From contig CAMNXA010000016.1 in the NCBI GenBank assembly GCA_946566685.1, forward strand, positions 1 through 64,000: a stretch of DNA of 64,000 nucleotides. The letters are read 5' to 3'. This stretch comes from an uncultured Lachnospiraceae bacterium (lineage in GTDB: Bacteria; Bacillota; Clostridia; Lachnospirales; Lachnospiraceae). A program made the position numbers and the translations under genes. Each line of letters begins with the position of its first letter. The first letter of the stretch is position 1. The notes beneath the pieces were generated by a model. The model had not been told where the DNA came from and searched no databases. It saw only the letters and a program-made list of their open reading frames with translations. Below, in pieces: positions 8,547 through 17,151 of the stretch.

Positions 8547-9536
8547 ATGGCAAAATTTACAGATATTATCGGACAGGAACAGTTAAAAGAGCATATACAG
8601 AACGCGATCGCATCCAATAAGGTGTCGCATGCTTACATCATCAATGGGGAACGCAATGCCGGCAAAGAGTTTATTGCCCGGATTTTTGCGATGACTTTGC
8701 AGTGCGAGCAAGGCGGTGCGGAGCCATGTAATGAATGTCATTCCTGTAAACAGGCGCTCAGTCACAACCAGCCTGATATCATCTATATCAGCCATGAGAA
8801 GCCTAACAGTATTGGTGTGGAAGACATTCGGGGACAGATTAACAATGATATCGGCATTAAGCCTTATAGCAGCCCGCGCAAGATTTATATCATGAATGAG
8901 GGCGAGAAGATGACGCCGCAGGCGCAGAATGCACTTTTGAAGACCCTGGAAGAGCCGCCGGAGTATGCGGTCATTCTGATCCTGACGGACAATGTGGAGG
9001 CGCTTCTGCCCACGATCATCAGCCGGTGCGTGGTGCTCAACATGAAACCGGTATCGGATGCGCTTGTAAAAAAGTATCTGATGGAAGAACTGGGCGTGCC
9101 GGACTATAAGGCAAATATCTGTGTGGCTTTCGCCAGGGGCAATATCGGTAAGGCAAAACTTCTGGCCAGCAGTGAGGAGTTTGAGAAGGTCAAAGAGGAA
9201 GCCATAACACTGGTGAAATATATCAATGATATGGAGATCAACGAGATTGTCAAGGCGATCAAGAAGATCATGGAGTACAAGCTGGATGTCAACGATTATC
9301 TGGATATTTTGACCGTTTGGTACCGGGATGCGCTTTTATATAAGGCGACCAAGGATGTGAACAGTCTGGTGTTTAAGAATGAAATACAACAGATCAGGAA
9401 AGTGGCGGACAGGAGTACCTACGAGGGGATTGAGACGATTGTAAAAGCGCTTCAGCAGGCCAGAAGAAGGCTGGAGGCCAATGTCAATTTTGATCTGACT
9501 ATGGAACTTATGCTCCTTACGATCAAGGAGAATTAG
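8547..9536 (+). CDS. holB: DNA polymerase III subunit delta'
   Basis: This 329-aa clamp-loader subunit of the AAA+ family opens with FTDIIGQEQLKEHIQNAI. It has the four-Cys zinc module (CEQ...CNECHSC), the QNALLKTLEEPPEYAVILI segment, and the SRC motif (IISRCVV) that supplies the arginine finger in clamp loaders. The P-loop reads GERNAGKE, lacking the usual GKT/S, consistent with delta' being a non-hydrolysing stator. It helps load the beta clamp at the replisome. Context (yaaR before, ricT after) matches Firmicutes. Confidence 0.93.
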   Translation: MAKFTDIIGQEQLKEHIQNAIASNKVSHAYIINGERNAGKEFIARIFAMTLQCEQGGAEPCNECHSCKQALSHNQPDIIYISHEKPNSIGVEDIRGQINNDIGIKPYSSPRKIYIMNEGEKMTPQAQNALLKTLEEPPEYAVILILTDNVEALLPTIISRCVVLNMKPVSDALVKKYLMEELGVPDYKANICVAFARGNIGKAKLLASSEEFEKVKEEAITLVKYINDMEINEIVKAIKKIMEYKLDVNDYLDILTVWYRDALLYKATKDVNSLVFKNEIQQIRKVADRSTYEGIETIVKALQQARRRLEANVNFDLTMELMLLTIKEN

Positions 9537-9593
9537 GCGGACGGCCCGGTATGCGGGCAGAGTCTGTCCGGAAAATGTGGAGGTTGATAGATT

Positions 9594-10508
9594 ATGATAA
9601 AGGTAATAGGAGTGCGGTTTCGAACCGCTGGTAAGATATATTATTTTGATCCGGGAAAATTGGAAGTGAAAAGAAACGATCATGTGATCGTGGAGACGGC
9701 TAGGGGTATTGAATATGGTACAGTGGTCGGTGAACCCAGGGAAGTGGAGGATGATAAAGTTGTACAGCCTCTGAAGGCAGTGCTTCGTGTGGCAACACAG
9801 AAAGATGATGAGCAGGAGGCAGCAAACAAAAAGAAGGAGAAGGAAGCTTATCAGATCTGTCTGGAAAAGATCAGAAAACACAATTTGCAGATGAAACTGA
9901 TCGATGCGGAATATACTTTTGATAACAACAAAGTGTTGTTCTATTTTACGGCGGACGGCCGGATTGATTTCAGAGAACTGGTCAAAGATCTGGCGTCAGT
10001 CTTTAAGACGCGGATCGAACTTCGTCAGATTGGCGTGCGGGATGAGACCAAGATTCTGGGCGGCATCGGTATCTGCGGCAGGCCGCTTTGCTGCCACACG
10101 CATTTATCAGAGTTTGCACCGGTGTCCATCAAGATGGCGAAAGAGCAGAATTTATCCTTAAATCCGACCAAGATATCCGGTGTCTGTGGCAGACTGATGT
10201 GCTGCTTAAAGAATGAAGAGGAGACTTATGAGGAACTGAACAGAAAATTGCCCAACGTAGGTGATTTTGTGACCACGGAGGATGGTCTCAAGGGCGAAGT
10301 GCACAGCGTCAATGTGCTGCGTCAGCTGGTGAAGGTCATAGTGGATGTGGGCGATGAGAAAGAGATTCAGGAGTATAAGGTGGAACAGATCCGCTTTAAG
10401 AGAAGACACGGAAAGAACCGCAAGGTGGAAGCCAATGAGGCGGAATTGAAAGAACTTGAGAAACTTGAAAAACAGGACGGGAACAAATCCTCGATTGATG
10501 ATAACTGA
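9594..10508 (+). CDS. ricT: PSP1-domain protein RicT (YaaT)
   Basis: This 304-aa protein has the PSP1 domain (about residues 55-145). Its cysteine-rich signature is GGIGICGRPLCCHTHL and then GVCGRLMCCLKNE, the CGRxxCC arrangement that coordinates iron-sulfur clusters in the Ric/Y complex. In Bacillus, RicT with RicF and RicA stimulates RNase Y-dependent mRNA processing and affects sporulation and competence. The partners are not in this window. A charged C-terminal tail (residues 265-304) is poorly conserved. GGAGG precedes the ATG by 9 nt. It lies between holB and trmN6, as in Bacillus. Confidence 0.92.
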   Translation: MIKVIGVRFRTAGKIYYFDPGKLEVKRNDHVIVETARGIEYGTVVGEPREVEDDKVVQPLKAVLRVATQKDDEQEAANKKKEKEAYQICLEKIRKHNLQMKLIDAEYTFDNNKVLFYFTADGRIDFRELVKDLASVFKTRIELRQIGVRDETKILGGIGICGRPLCCHTHLSEFAPVSIKMAKEQNLSLNPTKISGVCGRLMCCLKNEEETYEELNRKLPNVGDFVTTEDGLKGEVHSVNVLRQLVKVIVDVGDEKEIQEYKVEQIRFKRRHGKNRKVEANEAELKELEKLEKQDGNKSSIDDN

Positions 10509-10540
10509 TCGGTTCAGGTCTTGTCCTCCGGAGGTTAGAG

Positions 10541-11287
10541 GTGTCAAAAGACAAAGAGATTTTAAAGGGGAATGAGCGGATTGACGATCTGGAGCGGAAC
10601 GGGTATCGCATCATACAGGACCCCGGGCGCTTCTGTTTCGGAATGGATGCGGTGCTTCTGTCCGGATTTGCCAGAGTAAAGGATGGTGCTGCGGTGCTGG
10701 ACTTAGGAACCGGGACGGGGATCATTCCTATTTTGCTGGAAGCAAAGACAGGCGCAGCACATTTGACGGGATTGGAGATTCAGGCGGACAGTGCGGATAT
10801 GGCAAGGCGCAGTGTCCGTTTGAATGGATTGGAAGATAAAATAGAGATCATCACAGGGGATATCAAAGAGGCAGAAGTGTGGTTTGAGGCTGCTTCTTTT
10901 GACGTTATAACCTGCAATCCGCCTTATATGATAGGGCAGCATGGCCTCAAGAATCCCGAGGATGCCAAGGCGATAGCCAGACATGAGATACTTTGTACGC
11001 TGCGGGATGTAGTCTCACAGACAGCCAGACTTCTGAAACCGGGCGGCAGCTTCTTCCTGGTACACAGACCCTTTCGGCTGGCGGAGATTATGGTGACTTT
11101 GCAGGAATATAAATTGGAGCCCAAGCGGATGCAGCTCGTCTACCCCTTTGTGGACAAGGAGCCGAATATGGTGCTGATCGAGGCAAGACGGGGCGGCAGA
11201 CCGCGGATGACGGTGGAGAAGCCTTTGATCGTATACCGGGAACCGGGAGAGTATATGCCGGAAATTTACGATATTTATGGATATTGA
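10541..11287 (+). CDS. tRNA1(Val)-type adenine-N6 methyltransferase (TrmN6/YabB family)
   Basis: This 248-aa class I SAM-dependent methyltransferase carries the SAM-binding loop DLGTGTGIIPILL (about residues 50-62) and the N6-adenine signature NPPY. A short N-terminal segment RIDDLERNGYRIIQD resembles YabB/YfiC proteins, whose E. coli member methylates A37 of tRNA-Val. The start is GTG with GGAGG 8 nt upstream. It follows ricT and precedes rsmI, as in Bacillus (yabB-yabC). The exact RNA substrate is inferred from family only. Confidence 0.85.
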   Translation: MSKDKEILKGNERIDDLERNGYRIIQDPGRFCFGMDAVLLSGFARVKDGAAVLDLGTGTGIIPILLEAKTGAAHLTGLEIQADSADMARRSVRLNGLEDKIEIITGDIKEAEVWFEAASFDVITCNPPYMIGQHGLKNPEDAKAIARHEILCTLRDVVSQTARLLKPGGSFFLVHRPFRLAEIMVTLQEYKLEPKRMQLVYPFVDKEPNMVLIEARRGGRPRMTVEKPLIVYREPGEYMPEIYDIYGY

Positions 11288-11318
11288 CAGAAGAGAGGGA
11301 AATGCGAAAGGGGGATTT

Positions 11319-12161
11319 ATGCCGGGCATCTTATATTTATGTGCGACTCCTATCGGCAATCTGGGTGACATGACACCCCGCGTGGTGGAGACATTACGCA
11401 GTGTGGATGTGATTGCGGCGGAGGATACGCGCAATAGCATTAAACTGCTAAACCATTTCGAGATAAAGACTTCTATGACAAGTTATCACGAATATAATAA
11501 AGTAGAAAAGGCGGACTTCCTGATCAGTCAGATGCAACAGGGAAAAGATGTGGCGCTCATCACGGACGCCGGTACACCGGCCATATCAGATCCGGGAGAA
11601 GTGCTTGTGAAAAAGTGTCAGGAAGCCGGAATCCTGGTGACTTCCCTGCCTGGGCCTGCGGCCTGTATCACAGCGCTCACACTTTCAGGGCTTTCTACCA
11701 GACGATTTTGCTTTGAGGGATTCCTGCCTGCTGATAAGAAAGAAAAGGCACAGATCCTGAAGGAGTTGCAGGAGGAATCAAGGACGATCATTCTCTATGA
11801 AGCGCCCCATCATCTGGTGAGGACATTAGGGGAACTGCATGCAGCACTGGGGGACCGCCGGATTACCCTTTGCAGGGAACTTACAAAGAAATTTGAGACG
11901 GTGTTTCCTACAACATTCAAGGAAGCGCTGATGTATTATGAAAAGGAAGAACCCCGCGGTGAGTATGTGCTTGTCGTGGAGGGCAAGAGTCTGCTCCGGA
12001 AAAAGGAGGAGGCGCAGGCGGCCTGGCAGAGCATGACGATAGAGGAACATATGACATACTATGAGGAGGGGGGGATGGATGAAAAAAGTGCGATGAAACA
12101 GGTTGCGAAGGATCGTGGCGTGCCAAAAAGAGAAATTTATCAATATTTATTGCCAAAATGA
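11319..12161 (+). CDS. rsmI: 16S rRNA (cytidine-1402-2'-O)-methyltransferase RsmI
   Basis: This 280-aa tetrapyrrole-methylase-fold enzyme begins MPGILYLCATPIGNLGD, the diagnostic RsmI opening. It continues with AAEDTRNSIKLL and ITDAGTPAISDPG. RsmI 2'-O-methylates C1402 in the 16S decoding centre. ATG 11319 is chosen because AAAGGGGG lies just upstream and the product then starts at the conserved residue; the track start at 11277 lies inside trmN6. The last 40 residues are the usual helical extension (EEHMTYYEEGGMDEKSAMKQVAKDRGVPKREIYQYL). Confidence 0.95.
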   Translation: MPGILYLCATPIGNLGDMTPRVVETLRSVDVIAAEDTRNSIKLLNHFEIKTSMTSYHEYNKVEKADFLISQMQQGKDVALITDAGTPAISDPGEVLVKKCQEAGILVTSLPGPAACITALTLSGLSTRRFCFEGFLPADKKEKAQILKELQEESRTIILYEAPHHLVRTLGELHAALGDRRITLCRELTKKFETVFPTTFKEALMYYEKEEPRGEYVLVVEGKSLLRKKEEAQAAWQSMTIEEHMTYYEEGGMDEKSAMKQVAKDRGVPKREIYQYLLPK

Positions 12162-12194
12162 TTGACAAAACGCCCGGAATCCGTAAAATTATGA

Positions 12195-12257
12195 TTGACA
12201 AATGCTAGACCAGAGAATATACTTTGAATGTCAAACTATTTTAATGGCGAAAAGGAG
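12195..12257 (+). promoter_or_regulatory. acpP-fabK promoter with FabT-type operator
   Basis: TTGACA (12195-12200), a 17-bp spacer and TATACT (12218-12223) form a near-consensus promoter. TTTGA-ATG-TCAAA (12223-12235) is an inverted repeat starting on the last base of the -10, so a bound repressor would block initiation. The core matches the FabT box of lactic acid bacteria. AAAGGAG (12251-12257) serves the ATG at 12267. The same core recurs at 13575 and 56265. Confidence 0.8.
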
Positions 12258-12266
12258 ATAAGGAAA

Positions 12267-12500
12267 ATGTTAGAGAGAGTTATTGAGATCATTCAGGAAC
12301 AGTTAAACTTAGACGGCGTAGAAATTACCGAGGAATCCTCTTTCAAGGACGATCTTGGAGCAGACTCCCTGGACTTATTTGAACTTGTTATGGCTTTTGA
12401 GGAAGAGTACGGTGTGGAGATCCCTTCTGAGGACTTAGAGCAGATCACGACAGTTGGCGCTGTTGTTGAATATATGAAGAACAAAGGGGTGGAGGCGTAA
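12267..12500 (+). CDS. acpP: Acyl carrier protein
   Basis: This 77-aa acidic helical protein carries [14 protein letters not shown], where the serine receives 4'-phosphopantetheine. It carries the growing acyl chain through type II fatty acid synthesis. ATG 12267 is used because it has AAAGGAG at the right distance; the track start at 12228 overlaps the operator. It is the first gene of the short unit acpP-fabK, which ends in a terminator near 13560. Expression is probably set by the FabT-type site in its promoter. Confidence 0.95.
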   Translation: MLERVIEIIQEQLNLDGVEITEESSFKDDLGADSLDLFELVMAFEEEYGVEIPSEDLEQITTVGAVVEYMKNKGVEA

Positions 12501-12527
12501 GAGCGCCTTTTGATTGAGGTTTATAAA

Positions 12528-13454
12528 ATGAAAACTAAGATTACAGAACTTCTGGGAATCGAGTATCCGATTTTTCAGGGCGGTATGGCCTGGGTCGCGG
12601 AGTATCATCTGGCGGCCGCTGTATCGGAAGCGGGCGCTCTGGGCATTATCGGCGCAGGCGGCGCACCGGCGGCCTTTGTGAGGGAGCAGATTCAAAAGGC
12701 CAAAGAACTGACGGATAAACCTTTTGGGGTGAATCTGATGCTGATGAATCCGGAAGCCGATGAGATTGCGAAAGTGATCGTGGAGGAAGGTGTCAAAGTG
12801 GTGACCACTGGCGCTGGAAATCCAGGCAAATATATGGCCATGTGGAAAGAGGCCGGCATTAAGGTGATTCCTGTAGTTGCCAGTGTGGGTCTGGCAAAAA
12901 TGATGGAACGTGCCGGTGCGGATGCTGTGGTGGCAGAAGGTACGGAATCCGGCGGGCATATCGGAGAGGCAACTACAATGACGTTGGTACCGCAGGTGGT
13001 AGATGCGGTAGGCATTCCCGTGGTTGCGGCAGGCGGTATCGCGGACGGCAGAGGCTTTGCGGCGGCGATGATGCTGGGTGCGGAAGCGGTTCAGATGGGG
13101 ACACGGTTCCTGGTAGCGGCTGAGTGCACCGTACATGACAACTATAAGAAAAAGGTGATCGCGGCGAAAGACATCGATTCCGAAGTTACCGGCAGGGCCA
13201 ATGGGCATCCGGTTCGTCAGATCCGGAATAAACTGACCAGAGAGTATCTGCAACTGGAGAAGCAGGGAGCTTCTTTGGAAGAGATGGAGCATCTGACGCT
13301 GGGTTCTCTGCGCAAGGCTGTGGTAGAGGGTGATGTGGTATCCGGCACTCTTATGGCCGGACAGATTGCCGGCATGGTCAGCAAAGAGCAGACCTGTGAG
13401 GAAATGATCGCAGAGATTATGGATCAGGCTGAAGTTCTCTTAAAGTTGAAATGA
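12528..13454 (+). CDS. fabK: Enoyl-ACP reductase II (FMN-dependent)
   Basis: This 308-aa TIM-barrel flavoprotein opens ITELLGIEYPIFQGGMAWVA and carries GVNLMLMNP and EGTESGGHIGEATTM, all typical of FabK. FabK performs the last reduction of each elongation cycle using NADH and FMN. In many Clostridia it stands in for FabI, which is not seen here. ATG 12528 has GAGG 8 nt upstream; the track's TTG at 12510 is less likely. It lies 27 bp after acpP in the same transcript. A second, longer member of the same superfamily sits at 17152. Confidence 0.93.
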   Translation: MKTKITELLGIEYPIFQGGMAWVAEYHLAAAVSEAGALGIIGAGGAPAAFVREQIQKAKELTDKPFGVNLMLMNPEADEIAKVIVEEGVKVVTTGAGNPGKYMAMWKEAGIKVIPVVASVGLAKMMERAGADAVVAEGTESGGHIGEATTMTLVPQVVDAVGIPVVAAGGIADGRGFAAAMMLGAEAVQMGTRFLVAAECTVHDNYKKKVIAAKDIDSEVTGRANGHPVRQIRNKLTREYLQLEKQGASLEEMEHLTLGSLRKAVVEGDVVSGTLMAGQIAGMVSKEQTCEEMIAEIMDQAEVLLKLK

Positions 13455-13533
13455 TTTGAGTCCGGGAAGCGAATTTTGCAATCGGGCCTTCCCTATGAAT
13501 CATAGGATAGAAAATGCAGAAAGATGCTGAAAA

Positions 13534-13562
13534 GAGGCAAGCTGCGTGGCTTGCCCCTTTTT
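13534..13562 (+). terminator. Terminator of acpP-fabK
   Basis: GGCAAGC (13536-13542) pairs with GCTTGCC (13549-13555), followed by a run of T. It separates acpP-fabK from the fabD unit, which has its own promoter directly downstream. Confidence 0.85.
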
Positions 13563-13574
13563 AAACGCAGATAC

Positions 13575-13604
13575 TTTGAAATTCAAAATATTTGAATATA
13601 TAAT
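13575..13604 (+). promoter_or_regulatory. fabD promoter with FabT-type operator
   Basis: TTTGA-AAT-TCAAA (13575-13587) is a clean inverted repeat that contains the likely -35 TTGAAA (13576-13581). TATAAT follows at 13599-13604 after a 17-bp spacer. An extra half-site TTTGA lies at 13591. Repressor binding would mask the -35 of the fabD-fabG-fabF-fabZ-NPD-fabH unit. Confidence 0.8.
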
Positions 13605-13634
13605 AAGGAAACTATGAGAAAGGTGGAGTAGACT

Positions 13635-14543
13635 ATGGGTAAGACAGCATTTATGTTCCCGGGACAGGGAGCGCAGTATGTGGGAATGGGTAAAGACTTT
13701 TATGAGCAGATTCCGGTCTGTAAGGAGATGTATGAACTGGCGAGTAAAGCCAGCGGCCTTGATGTAGAGGCGCTCTGTTTTGAAGAGAATGAAAAGATCA
13801 ATATTACGGAATACACACAGATTGCCATGCTGGCTACGGAGGTGGCCATGTTAAAGGCAGTGGAGGAAAAGGGCATTAGACCGGATGTGACAGGAGGTTT
13901 AAGCCTTGGGGAATATGGCGCGCTGGCGGCAAGCGGCGTTATGAGCCCGGAAGATGTGTTTAAAATAGTGCGTAAGCGCGGTATTTATATGCAGGAGGCA
14001 GTGCCCCAGGGCGGTGCAATGGTGGCGGTACTTGGTCTGGATACGGCGGTGATCGAGCAGATCTGTGAGGAGACGCCCGGCATGGTGACCATTGCCAATT
14101 ATAACTGCCCGGGACAGATTGTCATTACCGGTGAAGAGGGGGCTGCGCAGGCGGCTGTGGAGAAACTGACAGCGGCAGGCGCAAAGAGATGTGTACCCTT
14201 AAAAGTCAGCGGCCCTTTCCACTCGCCCCTGTTAGTGGGCGCCGGCGAGAAACTGGCAAAGGAACTGGAAACAGTGGAAATCCATGATATCGAGATTCCC
14301 TATATTGCCAACGTGACGGCGGACTATGTGAAGGATAAGGCGGATGTAAAATCCCTTTTGGAGAAACAGGTTTCTTCTTCCGTGAAGTGGCAGCAGACTG
14401 TGGAGCGGATGATCGCAGATGGCGTGGATACCTTCATTGAAATTGGCCCTGGAAGGACATTGTCAGGATTTATGAGAAAGATCAACCGGGATGTGAAGGT
14501 GATCAATATTGAAAAGGTTGAGGATTTGGAGAAACTTGGATAA
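13635..14543 (+). CDS. fabD: Malonyl-CoA:ACP transacylase
   Basis: This 302-aa alpha/beta-hydrolase-like acyltransferase opens FMFPGQGAQYVGMG. The active-site serine lies in GLSLGEY, where most FabD proteins have GHSLGEY; a Leu replaces the His next to the nucleophile. VSGPFHSPLL supplies the catalytic His. It moves malonyl from CoA to ACP to feed elongation. It is the first gene of the long fab transcript behind its own FabT-type promoter. Confidence 0.95.
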   Translation: MGKTAFMFPGQGAQYVGMGKDFYEQIPVCKEMYELASKASGLDVEALCFEENEKINITEYTQIAMLATEVAMLKAVEEKGIRPDVTGGLSLGEYGALAASGVMSPEDVFKIVRKRGIYMQEAVPQGGAMVAVLGLDTAVIEQICEETPGMVTIANYNCPGQIVITGEEGAAQAAVEKLTAAGAKRCVPLKVSGPFHSPLLVGAGEKLAKELETVEIHDIEIPYIANVTADYVKDKADVKSLLEKQVSSSVKWQQTVERMIADGVDTFIEIGPGRTLSGFMRKINRDVKVINIEKVEDLEKLG

Positions 14544-14568
14544 TTAATTTGGGAGGAAGGGCTGAAAT

Positions 14569-15309
14569 ATGTTGACAGGAAAAGTAGCATTGGTGACTGG
14601 CGCAGGACGCGGGATTGGCAGGCAGATTGCACTGACACTTGCGGAGTATGGCGCAGATGTGATTATAAATTATAATGGTTCCAAAGAGAAAGCGGAGGAA
14701 GTCGCAGCGCAGATTGATTCCATGGGAAGAAAGGCTGTTGCGGTGCAGTGCAGTGTGGCGGATTATGAGGCCTGTGGAAAGATGGTTACGGATATGCTGG
14801 CGGCTTTCGGGCATATTGATATTCTGGTGAACAACGCAGGCATTACGCGGGATAATCTGGTGATCAAAATGACAGAAGAGGACTTCGATGCGGTCATGGA
14901 TACCAATTTAAAAGGTACTTTTAATACCATCAAGCATATGTATCGTCCTTTCTTAAAACAGAAGGCAGGCAGGATCATTAATCTGTCCTCTGTTACCGGA
15001 GTGCTTGGCAATGCCGGACAGGCAAATTATGCGGCTTCTAAAGCCGGTGTGATCGGATTGACCAAATCCATGGCAAGAGAACTGGCCAGTCGGAATATCA
15101 CGGTCAATGCCGTGGCTCCCGGGTTTATCGATACCGATATGACACAGGCCATGACGGATGCAGCTAAGGAGGCTACTATCGCACAGATTCCCTTAAAACG
15201 TGTAGGGACGCCGAAAGATATTGCAGAGACAGTAGCGTTTCTGGCAAGTGATAAAGCGGCTTACATTACGGGTCAGGTAATCTCCGTAGACGGCGGCATG
15301 GCCATGTAA
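14569..15309 (+). CDS. fabG: 3-oxoacyl-ACP reductase
   Basis: This 246-aa classical short-chain dehydrogenase has the NADPH-binding glycine motif TGAGRGIG near the start, NNAG, and the catalytic Ser-Tyr-Lys set (LSSVTG, then YAASK). The C-terminus IDTDMT...[12 protein letters not shown] is typical of FabG. It reduces 3-ketoacyl-ACP to 3-hydroxyacyl-ACP. It lies 25 bp after fabD with GGGAGG before the ATG, within the long fab operon. Confidence 0.96.
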   Translation: MLTGKVALVTGAGRGIGRQIALTLAEYGADVIINYNGSKEKAEEVAAQIDSMGRKAVAVQCSVADYEACGKMVTDMLAAFGHIDILVNNAGITRDNLVIKMTEEDFDAVMDTNLKGTFNTIKHMYRPFLKQKAGRIINLSSVTGVLGNAGQANYAASKAGVIGLTKSMARELASRNITVNAVAPGFIDTDMTQAMTDAAKEATIAQIPLKRVGTPKDIAETVAFLASDKAAYITGQVISVDGGMAM

Positions 15310-15376
15310 CAGCCGCAAAAGAAGAACAAGTATAATAGTACAAATAACAAAATAGAAAAGGAGTTAAGAGGGCGAA

Positions 15377-16615
15377 ATGAGCAGACGAGTAGTGGTAACA
15401 GGAATGGGTGCGATCACCCCTATCGGACTGAGTGTAGATGAGTTCTGGACAGGTGTCAAGGAGGGCAGAATAGGGTTTGCGCCTATCACCAAATTTGACG
15501 CGACAGATTTTAAATGCAAACTTGCCGCAGAGGTCAAAGGCTTTGACGGTAAGAATTATATGGATTTTAAGGCAGCCAAGAGAATGGAGCCCTTCTCCCA
15601 GTATGCCGTAGCGGCGACCAAAGAGGCGCTGGAAGATGCGGGGATTGATATGGAGAAAGAAGATCCCTACCGCGTGGGTGTGGCGGTCGGTTCCGGCACT
15701 GGCTCTTTGCAGGCCATGGAGCGTTCCCATACCAGACTGGTCGAAAAAGGCCCCGGCAGGATTGAGCCGCTTTTTGTGCCGCTTACCATTTCCAATATGG
15801 CGGCAGGTAATGTATCCATACAGTTTGGCTTAAAAGGTAAGAGCATCAATGTGGTGACAGCCTGTGCGACAGGCACCAACTCTATCGGTGAGGCGTTCCG
15901 CACGATTCAGTACGGAGATGCGGAAGTGATGGTGGCAGGCGGTACGGAGGGCAGTGTGTGTCCTATTGGTATCGGCGGCTTTTCGGCGCTGACAGCATTA
16001 TCTACTTCCGAAGACCCTGAGAGATGTTCGATTCCTTTTGATAAAGAGAGAGGCGGTTTCGTCATGGGAGAGGGCGCCGCTGTCGTGGTGCTTGAGGAGT
16101 TGGAACATGCCAAAGCAAGGGGTGCAAAAATCTATGCAGAGGTGGCAGGGTATGGCTGTTCTTCCGATGCCTATCATATCACTTCTCCTGCGGAAGATGG
16201 TGCAGGCGCTGCAAAAGCAATGGAGTACGCGGTGAAGGACGCTGGTCTGGAACTGAATGATATCACTTACATCAATGCACACGGAACCGGTACCCATCAC
16301 AATGACCTTTTTGAGACGCGGGCCATCAAACTGCTCTTTGGCGATCATGCGAAGGATATCAGGATCAATTCCACCAAGTCCATGGTAGGGCATCTTTTAG
16401 GTGCGGCTGGTGCGATTGAATTTGTCACCTGCGTCAAAGAAATTCAGGAGGGATATATTCACAAGACGGTGGGATATCAGGTACCGGATGAAGAATGCGA
16501 CCTGGATTACTGCAAGGAGCCGTACACAGAAGAAGTTAAATATGCCCTGTCCAATTCCCTCGGTTTCGGCGGACACAATGCCAGCCTTCTGGTTAAAAGA
16601 TATGATGAGCGCTAA
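15377..16615 (+). CDS. fabF: 3-oxoacyl-ACP synthase II
   Basis: This 412-aa condensing enzyme of the thiolase fold opens RRVVVTGMGAITPIG. The nucleophilic Cys is in VTACATGTNS, and the two catalytic histidines are in NAHGTGT and KSMVGHLLGAAG, the Cys-His-His triad of KAS I/II. It elongates acyl-ACP with malonyl-ACP and by family controls chain length and temperature response. AAAAGGAG lies upstream. It is the third gene of the fabD unit. Confidence 0.96.
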   Translation: MSRRVVVTGMGAITPIGLSVDEFWTGVKEGRIGFAPITKFDATDFKCKLAAEVKGFDGKNYMDFKAAKRMEPFSQYAVAATKEALEDAGIDMEKEDPYRVGVAVGSGTGSLQAMERSHTRLVEKGPGRIEPLFVPLTISNMAAGNVSIQFGLKGKSINVVTACATGTNSIGEAFRTIQYGDAEVMVAGGTEGSVCPIGIGGFSALTALSTSEDPERCSIPFDKERGGFVMGEGAAVVVLEELEHAKARGAKIYAEVAGYGCSSDAYHITSPAEDGAGAAKAMEYAVKDAGLELNDITYINAHGTGTHHNDLFETRAIKLLFGDHAKDIRINSTKSMVGHLLGAAGAIEFVTCVKEIQEGYIHKTVGYQVPDEECDLDYCKEPYTEEVKYALSNSLGFGGHNASLLVKRYDER

Positions 16616-16666
16616 GTAAAAACAAGCGGCGCGAAGCGACATTTAAGAGAATGAGAGGATAAAGAT

Positions 16667-17101
16667 ATGTCATTGATGACAGCGAAAGAAATCATGGAAA
16701 TCATCCCCCACAGACAGCCCTTTATGCTGATCGACACGATCGAAGAACTGGAAGAGGGCAAACGTGTGGTGGCCAAAAAATGTGTGTCCTACAATGAACC
16801 CTTTTTTGCAGGACATTTTCCGAATGAGCCGGTGATGCCGGGTGTGCTGATCGTGGAAGCGCTGGCGCAGACAGGTGCGGTGGCAATCTTAAGCCAGCCG
16901 GAATTTAAGGGAAAGACAGCTTATTTTGCAGCCATTAACAGTGCCAAATTTAAGGGAAAAGTAGTCCCCGGGGATGTACTTACTCTGGAGACGGAAATTA
17001 TTAAGATCAAAGGCCCCATTGGCGTAGGTGCGGCAAAGGCTTATGTGGACGGAAAGCTGGTCACACAGGCGGAACTCACCTTTGCAATCGGGGAAGCATA
17101 A
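16667..17101 (+). CDS. fabZ: 3-hydroxyacyl-ACP dehydratase FabZ
   Basis: This 144-aa hot-dog-fold dehydratase has the FabZ signature [12 protein letters not shown] at the N-terminus. The catalytic His and downstream Glu lie in [20 protein letters not shown]. It dehydrates 3-hydroxyacyl-ACP. No FabM/FabN isomerase is adjacent, so the route to unsaturated fatty acids is not visible here. GAGAGGA precedes the ATG. No acetyl-CoA carboxylase genes surround fabZ, although accB/accC commonly do in other Clostridia. Confidence 0.95.
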   Translation: MSLMTAKEIMEIIPHRQPFMLIDTIEELEEGKRVVAKKCVSYNEPFFAGHFPNEPVMPGVLIVEALAQTGAVAILSQPEFKGKTAYFAAINSAKFKGKVVPGDVLTLETEIIKIKGPIGVGAAKAYVDGKLVTQAELTFAIGEA

Positions 17102-17151
17102 GACAGAAAATAAAATATCGATGAAGTATCGGAAAGGCCAGGCGCAATAAT

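Noticed and set aside
12435-13292. 285-aa minus-strand ORF opposite fabK
   Set aside because: It is antisense to fabK with typical His/Arg/Phe-rich shadow composition and no ribosome site.
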